DNA of 64,000 nucleotides from contig JANBPK010000814.1 of the NCBI GenBank assembly GCA_027579435.1, positions 1-64,000 on the forward strand, written 5' to 3'. The DNA is from Candolleomyces eurysporus. Lineage: Eukaryota; Basidiomycota; Agaricomycetes; Agaricales; Psathyrellaceae. The number at the start of each line of letters is the position of its first letter. The stretch's first letter is position 1. The position numbers and the translations under genes were made by a program. The notes under the pieces are model-generated. The model saw nothing but the letters and a program-made list of their open reading frames with translations, was not told the origin of the DNA and ran no database searches. Of this stretch, positions 52,691-62,529 are shown piece after piece.

Positions 52691-54453
52691 TCAATGAGAA
52701 GAAACTGCAACCGTGAGCACTGGACTGGACGCTCCCTCTCTATCTGTGGACCTACCACGTTTCTGACTGCGACTCCCTTCTGGCTGACCCTGATCTTTGC
52801 CAGGCCATGAGCGCTTGTCGGATGTTCCACGCTCCGGGGGTTTGGCTCCACGACGTGTTGGCGATCCCATACTGCCACGGGAAGCAACCAGCACGCTAAC
52901 CGCCTCAGCAGCACTCTCAAAAGCAGGAGACGGTGCTCCAGAGTCTGGGGGGGCTAGTGGGACACCTCCCCAACCGCGGGTATCCTTCAGGGTGAAGACA
53001 AAATAGATGGCCATCCTGGCATGTATGAGGGAATAAGATTTTTTCGTCTTGCCATGCTAGTTTTTCCCCACGGCAGAATGCTGCTCTGTACAAATCATTG
53101 CGAACACGTTCGAGGACTCGGGCAAAGGGTCGAAGTAGTTCCAAAAGGCACTCGGAAAGGGGCTTACTGATGTCCCTGGTGAAAGCGCGTTTCCGGTCTT
53201 CCGAGTGGGACGAGGAGAAACTTCCAGTGCCAGTGAAGATGAGCTTTGCATACTGTATGGAGGGAGTGTGATCGATTCGGGCAGTTATTATCCACAGCGC
53301 AATCCAAAAGACGGATTCCAAATCGTGCTGGAAGTTATGTCGCAGGGGATGTTCCTCAGAAGAAGGGACGATGGGTTCCTTAAACATCTCAACCGTCTCT
53401 TTCAAGGTGCCTTCGTCAACGTTTTGCATGCCATCGCACACGTAGTCGCGTGACAATAATTCATGGGCCATAAAGTATGGCGTACCCTGTCCGAGGCGTT
53501 CATTTCACTCTGGCATTGAGGAACAAACGCAAACAACGCACCATTTTCGGATCTGTGGTCGGTGGCGACCCGTCTTTGAACGCTTTTGCATGTTCTAGGT
53601 CAGCGAGTCTTATCTTCCCGCCGCCGTTCGCGTCCTGGACAGCCATTACATTGCCTGCAGTGATATCGCGATGTATCCAGCCCGCACAGAACATCAGTCG
53701 AAGGGCTTATGGGGGAAGGAGATCAGGTATGAGATAGATCACATAAACGGGGCACACACCTGTGATGGATTGGCTGAGAACTGAGAACGCATCGCCCACC
53801 GAAGGAAGGTGGTCGACAGGGGTGTGTTCATCTGTGAAAAGGTGAAAGCATCGCTTCTTTGGTGCAAATCTGCGATACTCTGTTTTTTTAATCTCATCTC
53901 CGGAGAGATTGGTGACTTGAAATGTCTGTCGCGATGATATCCGAATCCCATCTCCTGTTGCCGTCATGAGCTCTGTCCAAAAGGCGGGCAGTAGTTCCGC
54001 AGGATGACCATCACCCAATACTTCTTTGGACGGATGGTCAGTCGACTCGGCCTTCAAGATCAACTGGAATAGATTGTTGCACTTACTGTTCTGTAGCACG
54101 GCTTTGAAGGCTTGGATGATTCCGGCAGCCTCTGGGTCGGCGAAAAAGTCTAAGCGGTCCTCGCTCTTCCGATCAGGCTTTCCACAGAACGACTGGATGT
54201 TGGCGAACAACTGATCCTGGATTTGCCTCTCGGTACGGGCGTTCGCGTCAAGCCACACGACTTGCAGTACGATTGGTTCTGTGCCTCCCTTCTCGCGCCA
54301 ACTGGTCCCCCGCTTCTCGAGTTCGATAACCTTGAAGACACGACTATTGCGACCTGTAACAGCCACAGTACGGTAGTCGCTGATGCTCGAAACCGTCGTG
54401 GAGAAAAACCTTGACCCGTTGACTTTGTCCGGGAACTCGTAGACGTACTTCAT
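52691..54453 (-). CDS. FunK1-like kinase, N-truncated, copy K8 (Lys to Gln; frameshift; shortened 3' end)
   Basis: Exon 1 from ATG 54453 (MKYVYEFPDKVNGSRFF) reads PIVLQVVWLD: the candidate ATP-binding Lys of the N-lobe is Gln here, by an AAA to CAA change. Exon 2 has IHRDITAGNVMAV and LADLEHAK. Exon 3 has MAHELLSRDYVCDGMQ and FQHDLESVFWIALWIITARI. After AWQDEK (about 53040) a run of six T, against five in other copies, shifts the frame; the correct tail (SLIHARMAIYFVFTLKDTRG...KRGRSTDREGA) is open in the next frame to 52691. The 3'-UTR module typical of the array is missing; coding sequence joins the spacer segment at about 52715. Lost Lys, frameshift and truncation together suggest a pseudokinase or a dying copy at the array edge. 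Confidence 0.68.
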
Positions 54454-54836
54454 GATCTTCTCTCCTTGCTTCTTGGTGTGTTTCGATTTTGTAGATGTCG
54501 GCTCCTGTGGAAGGCGAATTTGAACGTGAGTGTCCAACCCGTCGCAAGATGTCTTGCAAACACTTCGTCAGGCCACAACAATGCTCATTAGCACCGAGAT
54601 TGTTGCCCAAATCGGGGCTATCGCACCTCAAACATGTGATCGTGGCCAGCCGCACCCAGTTGGTGGCTTACCATACGTTCTCGTCTATTCCGAGCTTCGT
54701 TCGATTCTACGTCCATACCCGCCTTTGAGTTTCCCTGAGTCTCCCTTTCTTTCCTTTCGTACGTGTAGTCCATCGATTCGGAGTTGTATTGAACTGGAAG
54801 GGATAATATAATAGACAATTCAAGTCTACATCCATA

Positions 54837-56061
54837 TCACGGTTTGACATAGAGATCCAGAGGCCTTGCGAACCCTGTTATTGATGCCTCAATAAGATAA
54901 GTCAATGAATTGGGAAGGATGACAACCTCACCTCCCTCTCCCTGGACCTCGATCCTCTTCAGCTTCTTAAACCCAACTTCGTCGACCAACACTTCTTCGA
55001 ACGACTTTAACTTCCCTTCACCTTCATCTTCGTCTTCGTCTTTCTCCTCTCCCTCTCTCTGAAGATTGGGTCGTAAGGAGAGATGTCTCGCGTTCTCTTT
55101 CAACCTCCCATCCATCCGTTTGGCTTTGGCGTACGAATCCCATGGTTGAGGTTCTAGTACGAACGTCCCGCCAGCGTGGAGGACGCGGAAGACTTTGTGG
55201 AAGAATGTGAGGAGGCCTGCGTCGCCTTTGTTGAGGTGGATCCATTTCGAGATCGAGAATCTGCGTTAAGAGGGGGTGTCAGGGATTAACGACTGAACTC
55301 AGCCCGACGGAGGGAGGGAAGCCGGGGAGGGAGAAGGGGAGGGAGAACTCACGCAACGACAACATCCCACCCACCCTCAATCTTATCCTCTACTATGTCC
55401 TCATCCACCCAGTCCGCCTTGACGAACGTTACATTGTGCGGGAATACATTCTTTCCGCGACTTGGATTCGAGGGATTGGCAGGTGGGATGGGGAGGGAGC
55501 CGAATTCGTGTTCACATGAAGCTGGGAAGTAGTTGCTGTTGCTATTGTGGCTCCTGCGGGGTGCAGGTGAAGGACTGTCGTCGTCTGAATCGACCTTGGA
55601 ACGCGACCTCTTTCGCCTCACTCCAAGCTCAGAGGAAGGGGCTTTTAGTTCCTGAGGTGTTGAGATGGAGGTGGAGGGAGAACTCGGTCCTTGAGTAGAC
55701 CACAGAGCCCTCCGTCTCCTCCAAGCGCCTTCAATGAGAGACTCGTCGAGATCGACTCCGACAACCTTTTGGGCTCCCCAGTTCTGTGCTTTCATGATCT
55801 GCGTGTAAGAATCTCTGGGTAACGACGAGGAGAATGTGCGCACCTATTTCGCAAGTAATCCACCCCTCGTTGCAGCCCACATCCAGAACGCGTGCATTTA
55901 TGAAGATGTCTGGGGGGAGGTGGTGTAATCGTGCGTCCGAGATGGCTGGAGGGCGTTTGGAGTAGTATCTGGGATGCCAATACTAAGATGAGTGGAGAAC
56001 AAAAGGGTATGCGAAGAGCGTACCCATGATAGTTGCCGTATATTGGTACCTTGCTGGTCAT
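54837..56061 (-). CDS. Bin3/MePCE-type RNA 5'-phosphate methyltransferase
   Basis: ATG 56061 (MTSKVPIYGNYHG) is spliced to YYSKRPPAISDARLHHLPPD, then ARVLDVGCNEGWITCEIA (SAM motif I), QIMKAQNWGAQKVVGVDLDE (motif II), a family-typical disordered insert with RRKRSRSK, then NVTFVKADWVDEDI, WDVVVAFSISKWIHLNKGD, GGTFVLEPQPWDSYAKAKR (post-I motifs of the Bin3 domain), and FEEVLVDEVGFKKLKRI. The last 57 bases before the terminal FARPLDLYVKP look like an in-frame intron (gtgaggt...ataacag). Stop at 54837. Bin3 enzymes methylate the 5' gamma-phosphate of small RNAs such as 7SK or U6-like RNAs. The order of YGNY, SKR and the SAM motifs leaves little doubt of the family; the RNA substrate is unknown. 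Confidence 0.9.
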
Positions 56062-56090
56062 GGCATGAGGAAGAAGGAAAAAAGAAAGTC

Positions 56091-56162
56091 CTCTCTGTCT
56101 GGGAGTCGAACCCAGCTTTCGCGCGTGACAGGCGCGTGTACTAACCGATATACTAACAGAGA
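56091..56162 (-). tRNA. tRNA-Asp (anticodon GTC)
   Basis: Read on the minus strand the 72 bases fold as a cloverleaf: acceptor TCTCTGT pairs with ACAGAGA, the anticodon stem CGCGC/GCGCG encloses CTGTCAC (anticodon GTC), and the T arm CTGGG/CCCAG encloses TTCGACT. No intron. It lies 29 bases upstream of the Bin3 start codon. Confidence 0.95.
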
Positions 56163-56472
56163 CGTGTGAGACGTTGATAGCGGTTTGGCTGTGTGCAGAT
56201 AACAGAAAACCGTTTCGTTTGAAGGGCCGCCCAATGGTCGCTAGATCGTATCCGCAACGACCAGTAACAGTTTGGAGGTCGTTGGAAAGGGTTGGGGAGG
56301 AAGAGAAAAAGGTGAAGGCCCATTGGGGTTTGAGCCCGTTATCAAACGAAGCCAAAATTTTTATCTAGCCGACAACGTTGCTCACGATGATGATCGCTGC
56401 AACGTCAACGTCAATAGGCTTGCCAGCAACAAACGACGACGGAGCCCTGGACGGAGCGAGCTTGCGGGGTTC

Positions 56473-59301
56473 ATGTTCTGCGTGCAGCGGTTTCCACTTG
56501 TCAACGCAGGAGCGCGAATTAGCCGAAGAATTGTCTGCAATGGCAATCAGATATCGATAAGAGGAGTCAGAACATTCCAGTCACGGTCTTTCTTCCTCCC
56601 AAGCCAATTCCGGCCTTTGCCTCCTCCCTCCTCTTTCTCCTCCTCCTCCTGCTTCTCGACGGCATCGACGACGACGAAGACAATGGCAGACGACAAACTG
56701 GCTCAAGCGTTGGCCGCGCTGTCGATTTCCCCAACGGCGACGATCTCCCATGAGCCGACCACCTCTCCGGCGCATTGGAAGGAAGTCATCTCTGCGAACG
56801 CGGAGGCTCCCAAGGACTATGAGCTCATCAAGACCTTGGTCTACAAGCCAAAGACCGCAAAGACGGCGACCCCGGTGCCTGTTGTCGTGATCGCTCGCGA
56901 CGCGACGGAGGCCAACTCTGGAGCTATCGGCAAGCAGCTCAATCTGAAGGAGTTGCGGTTGGCTGCTCCTGAACTTTTGCAAGAGTTCTTCGGGTTGGAC
57001 AAGGATTCGTGTATGTTTTCTGCTGACTATCTATAAACAAAGCTGATACCAGGTTTCTTCCAGTGTCTCCGTTTGCCATCGACCCAGCCTCCTTCGGAAA
57101 GGTGGTAACCGTTATCGACCCTTCGATCGCCGACTCTACATCCACCTTCGCCATCCATGCATCTTCCTCGAGCTCTACCATCTTCGTGTCTGGCAAGGAC
57201 ATCGTCAGCTACCTCAAGAGTCTCGAAACCGATGCTACCAAATTGCAAGACCTCGCCGCTCCCGGTGCCGCTGCTGCTACCCCCGCCCCTGCGGCAAAGG
57301 CGCCAGCAAAAGAAAAGGAAGATGCGAAGATTGAGGGTGCTGTCCAAATTGCTATTGGTGTGAAGAAAGAAGTTGATTTCGCTGGCTGGTATACCAATGT
57401 GCGTCTGCCTTTTTGTGTAATCTGCCAACCGCTATTCATCGCCATTCTAGGTGTTGATCAAAGCCGACATGCTTGACTACTACAGCGTTTCTGGATGCTA
57501 TATCCTCAAGCCTTGGTCTTACAGCATTTGGGAGGAGATCCAAAGTCTGTACCATTTCCCCGTCTCTCACCAACGTGACACTAACCGTTAGGCAGCCTGG
57601 TTCAACACCGAGATCAAGAAGCTCGGCGTTCAAAACTCCTACTTCCCCATGTTCATTTCACAGTCCGTGCTTGAGCGGGAGAAGGAGCACATTGAAGGAT
57701 TTTCTCCGGAAGTCGCCTGGGTTACACGAGCGTGAGTCTTCCGAGTTATCCATCCTTCCGATAAACGCCCAATTGACACAATGTGTGCTGCGCAGTGGAC
57801 AGTCCGATTTGGAAGAACCCATCGCTATTCGTCCCACCTCTGAAACCTCCATGTATCCCTGTACGTTGACTCATCTTTTTTTTCCAACAAACCTCCGAAA
57901 GGAAACTAAAATCTATTAATGAAAACCGTAGACTATGCCAAATGGATCCGGAGTCACCGTGACCTTCCCTTGAAGCTCAACCAATGGAACAGCGTCGTCC
58001 GATGGGAATTCAAGAACCCGCAGCCGTTCCTCCGCACGCGTGAATTCTTATGGCAAGAGGGCCACACCGCCTTCCTCACCAAGGAGGAGGCGGACCAAGA
58101 AGTCAAGCAGATCCTCGACCTCTATAGACAGGTGTACGAGGACCTCCTTGCTGTACCCGTCATCCCGGGTATCAAGTCCGAGAAAGAGAAATTCGCGGGA
58201 GGGTTGTACACAACCACCCTCGAGGGTTTCATCTCGACGTCTGGAAGGGGTATCCAAGCTGCCACCTCCCACTGCCTCGGACAAAACTTTTCGCGTCCCG
58301 AGATGTTCAACATCTTCGTCGAGGACCCCAACGACGGGTCTAAGAGCCATGTGTGGCAGAACTCGTGGGGTCTGTCGACGAGGGCGATTGGCGTGATGGT
58401 GATGGTGCACGGAGATAACCAAGGGTTGGTGTTGCCGCCCCGGGTGGCGAGTGTGCAGGCTATTGTGGTGCCGTGTGGGATTACGGCGAAGACGACGGAC
58501 GAGCAGAGGAAGAAGATTAATGATTCATGTGAGGAACTTGCGAAGACGTTGAGGGATAAGGGAGTTAGGGCCAAGGCGGATTTGAGGGACGGGTATACGC
58601 CCGGGTATAAGTTCAACGACTGGGAGCAGAAGGTGCGCTTGAGCTTTCTCTCTTTTCGTTTCCTTCTATTCTTTCGCCTCGGAGCAAAGCATGTTAACCT
58701 CGTCTGTTTTACTGTAGGGTGTCCCCCTCCGCCTCGAAATCGGGCCCAACGACCTCGCCAAGAACCAAACCCTCACCGTGCGCCGCGACACTGGCGCCAA
58801 GAACCCCGTCTCGCTCGAGAATATCGGCCAAACTGTCTCAGACCTCCTTGCGACTATCCAAAGCGATATGTTCAACACTGCGAAGACGAATTATTGGTCG
58901 CATGTCAAGCCGGTTACGGAGTGGAAGGATGTGGTCCCTGCGCTGGATGGCAAGAATATCATTGCGATTCCTTGGTGTGAGCAGGAGGCTTGTGAGGATG
59001 AGATTAAGGAAAAGAGTGGGAGAGCGTATGTATCCTTTCTTTTCCTCCTTCCTCCTTTCCTGTCTCTTTCTTCCCTTCCCTTTCTCCCTTTCGAACCCAG
59101 AAAAGCGATAGTTCACTCACGATCTCTCCTTACTTTAATAGTGCTGAGCCTCAAGATGAGAGAGCTCCTTCGGCCGGTGCCAAGTCGCTCTGTATCCCCT
59201 TCGACCAGTCGCACTGGCCTGCTATCGAAGCTGGCAAAACCAAGTGCACGGGATGTGGGAAGGATGCGAAGCGCTGGACGTTGTTCGGTCGCTCGTACTA
59301 A
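56473..59301 (+). CDS. Cytosolic-type prolyl-tRNA synthetase with YbaK-like N-domain; possible mitochondrial isoform
   Basis: The core starts at ATG 56683 ([20 protein letters not shown]). A YbaK/editing-like domain follows ([35 protein letters not shown]), then an Ala/Pro/Lys linker and the class II catalytic domain: [50 protein letters not shown] (motif 2 region), [67 protein letters not shown]. The anticodon-binding domain and the C-terminal zinc-type domain ([19 protein letters not shown]) end it at TAA 59299-59301. It charges tRNA-Pro. An in-frame ATG 70 codons upstream (56473) adds [20 protein letters not shown] and more, rich in Arg and Ser with no Asp or Glu, as expected of a mitochondrial presequence. 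I give the longer form; cytosolic translation likely uses 56683. Confidence 0.93.
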
Positions 59302-62300
59302 AAAGGCCTGCCGGTGTCGTCGCCGCCGCCGTACGTGGCTCTCGGGTTAGAGGGAATTCATTGCCGGGTTTGTTCTCCGATTTCCAGAGGCGGCGGATTT
59401 GTTTATTGCGTCCTTTTTGACTCGATGAATAAATAGAGTGGGATGGGTAAACATCAGTCATGGATCATCTTCTCCCGGCCTGTCGTCCGTTTATCGTTTA
59501 TTTTGGAGTTGGCGTCCCCACTTTTGTTCACTCTCTTCTCACTGCCTCGCGTTTTTGACACTACCCCACCACTCCCCGCTCCTTTTGCCGTGTGCTTCTT
59601 TTTTNCTTGAGGTTCCGTATTGATGCTGTGTTCTGCTTAGATGTTATTTGTTTTTTTTCTTTCTGCGCTTTTGTTAGGGACCTTTTTGTGTCTGTCGAGA
59701 AGTCAAAATGAAATGAACTCGTATAATGAACAGAAGTGTCTGGCAGCAGGGTGCAAGCGGGGCAAGAGCGAACTTTTTNGAGTGGGTGGGTCTACTTTAC
59801 CAATGGCCGGCCACTCGCTCCTCATCTAAGGTTTGCTCGGTGGCTCGTTTCTTGGTGGTCGTTGGTAGGTTACGGTGATCGCTTTCAGCTGAAACAAAAA
59901 ACGACAGGATACTATGTACATGCGGATTCCGTGGTTGGGTGATGGGAGGTGAGGTGAGGAAGTCAGTTTAGTGGATTACCTCTGCCACTCCGAGCTTTAT
60001 TCAGGGGTCGACTGGTTTATCGTTCGTTGGAAACGTTGTTGATTCTTCTCTGTCTGTGAAACAAGAAGAAGCAAAACGCGAAACATAGGGAATTCGGATT
60101 TCGTGATTGCGTTTCGTCGGTTCGTCGCGTTGGCTAGTTACTGTAACCGGCGTCGACGCTTCTGTGGAGCACCCGAGTTTCGCGGTGTGGTGCTTCTTAA
60201 GGGTCGAACGACCTCATCGACTCGGAGAGGGAGAAAGGTAATCACAACTTGAGGATGCTAGGTTACACAGAGCCCATACTGACCTGGGGTGGGTTGTGTG
60301 GTGCTTTGACTCCATTACCCCACCCACCTTCGTCCAGTATAGGTAGGCAACGGCACCACCCAAGTTTCAAAATAGCATGAACCCCACTGGCGGTCGTTGC
60401 TGGAGCCCATCGAAAAGAAGTTGGAGCCATGTACTCAGGTCCACAACAGAGTTTTGAGTCGCGTTAGTACAAACTTGGAAATTCTGCCAAGTCCGGTCTC
60501 CGCTACTGTTACCGGTTCACCTCTCCCTCTGACGAGATTCGAAGGCGACTGAGGCTTCGAGGGACCCAAACGCATTCCGTGGCCTCTCGTTTGGTCCGAG
60601 TCGTTGTGTAGAGTAATACGAGCCCGCCCTCGGACTACCGAATGGTGGAACTCGGTCTGAAACCCGATTTCCCAGCTGACCCTGCCACTGAGAAAATGCT
60701 CACTTACTTGTCCTGGTGCGGGATGTGGGCACCAGGAGCCATGTAGGGTCGCGAATGCGCACCTCCACCTTCAGCTGAACGGAGTCGGTCCTCGGGAGTT
60801 TTTTGCTTGGAAGCTCACAGTGGCGCCGCGCTTCGAGTCCCTTGCGACGACGGAGCTTCGAATTCCAAGTTTCCGTTTCGTTTACTCACCCGAACGAGCC
60901 GGGGTTAGACAAAGAGAGTACGCCATGTTGTTTATGAGTCTCGGAATTTATCTTCTATACATATCGAATGCTTACAGATTTAGACTCTTGACTGGATGAC
61001 TTCATGGTGGTTATGTCAAGATGTAGAGGTGGGTAGATACAATCCCCGGTTAATCCATTGTGGAGATTCAGACACAACTGTGAAAGGACCCACTCGAGCA
61101 CTAAAAACTAGCTGCAACGTGTGCCATGCGTGTGAGGGTAGGTGCAAACGCGAAAGTTCTGCTCCTGCTCTATAAATAGCTCTTCGTCTCTGCACTGGCA
61201 GAAACCCCAGCGGAGGAAGAAGTCGACAGGACACGCAGTGGTCACTCGATAGGAGGGATTTCACTGGAACCGGAACGGGCAGAAAACCTAAATGAACGGA
61301 GTGAAGCGCTGTCGGAGACGAGCAGGGGGATTCTGCTCTCCAGATCAGCGGGCGACTCGGCGAAGGGGCTCGGCGGCCGAGATGACGATGCATCCATTAG
61401 CGATTCGGAGAGGGAGTCAATTCACCGTTGGAGTCTTCTTGACGATCCCCACCAACTTCACCGTCTCATGCACGGATGGCGCATGTTCTCTGTCTTTGTG
61501 ACGGGAACAGGACTAGACCCACAATAGACCAAGGAAGTATGATGGTAGTTGTTCATTTCTCGCAAGTTCATTTTACTGACTGAAATGACAGTCTTCGTAT
61601 ACCGTGGTCTAGTACCAAGCCCTTTTTTGCGACGAGCTACGACTTGGTCGGGGGCGTCCAACTGGTATGTTCTGCCCAGCCTGAGCTCGTTTTCCCGACC
61701 TTCCAGGAGGGAGATCCTTACCGAAGTCGGCACGAACTCGGTCAATACAACCGCAGGATACAGTGGGCCTCATTGATCCCGCTTTCCGAATGCTTCGCAA
61801 GCTCCTTTCCACAAAAGTACTCCCGAGAAGCACTACGATCCCTTCAGCCTTTTCAAGTGGGTTACTTCAATGGTATTCTTATCACCTCATGAAAGTTCGA
61901 TAGTCATCAAGGATGGGAAATACTACACGGTGCGGCATGCCACTCCTGCCAGCTCGTTATGGGAAATGATATAGCTGTCCGGATGTATCTCAAATGGCGT
62001 AGGTGGCTTGCGTAAGTGTCGATCCCTTACTGGATGAGCCTTACGGCCACGTTACGGATGCAATTCGGCTTCTCGCACAGCAAAGTTGGATAAGTCGTTG
62101 ACGACAGATCCGTACACAACTCTGTTTTCAACTCTTACTTACCCCGCTCTGCCCCAAGTCGCCTCGCAGGCCATTCTCTCGCTCATTGTTCGCCCCCCAA
62201 GCCCAGCGCGACGAAAAAGTTAATCAGAGATATCGCAGATATGATGGCCGTGATGATAAAAGGAGCGAAAGTTGGACCAAAAGAGTATGTCAACGGACCC

Positions 62301-62529
62301 ACATCGTTGTTGCTGTAGTCGGTCTTGCGAGGTGGGTCGAACGTTACACCATCATCCTTCATTCGTCAGATTGCTCATTTTTACAGGTGCTTCTCGGGTC
62401 GAGTGGAACTCCACAGTCATATAAAACCCGGACGAAGCATCCCGGAAATGCATCATCAACTTCTCTCGTCTTCCAACCCTCACACAAAACACACTTCCGA
62501 CCTAATTTCATCTACTCGACTTCAAACAG
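59302..62529. other. 3.2 kb region with no recognisable gene
   Basis: The longest gene-free stretch. It begins with the ProRS 3' flank (T-rich around 59640-59660). Several short reading frames (for example 61292-61501 plus strand and 61016-61393 minus strand) lack conserved motifs. A strong TATA-like word tataaata lies at 61171-61178. No tRNA, rRNA, terminal repeats or transposase coding seen. The last 500 bases must contain the P450 promoter. Confidence 0.4.
62420..62426 (+). promoter_or_regulatory. Putative TATA box of the P450 gene
   Basis: tataaaa lies 104 bases before the P450 ATG, a usual spacing for fungal genes with a short leader. Confidence 0.5.

Larger units (their letters stand above)
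30890..54640. repeat. Tandem array: eight FunK1-like kinases with beta-glucosidase relics
   Basis: Units of roughly 2-5 kb repeat head to tail. On the plus strand each reads: kinase 3'-UTR module, kinase (antisense), kinase promoter, beta-glucosidase promoter (the reference is at 24590-24990), a variable length of beta-glucosidase coding relic, a short spacer, then the next kinase 3' module. Coding and non-coding parts are both conserved, so the units arose by segmental duplication rather than by retroposition. Confidence 0.9.

Noticed and set aside
30890..54640. Transposon or LTR element as the cause of the repeats
   Set aside because: No transposase, reverse transcriptase, terminal inverted repeats or target-site duplications seen; introns are conserved in the copies, which argues for segmental duplication.
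61016..61393. 125-codon minus-strand frame in the 3.2 kb gap
   Set aside because: Pro/Ser/Arg-rich with no domain; composition fits a chance frame in GC-rich DNA.
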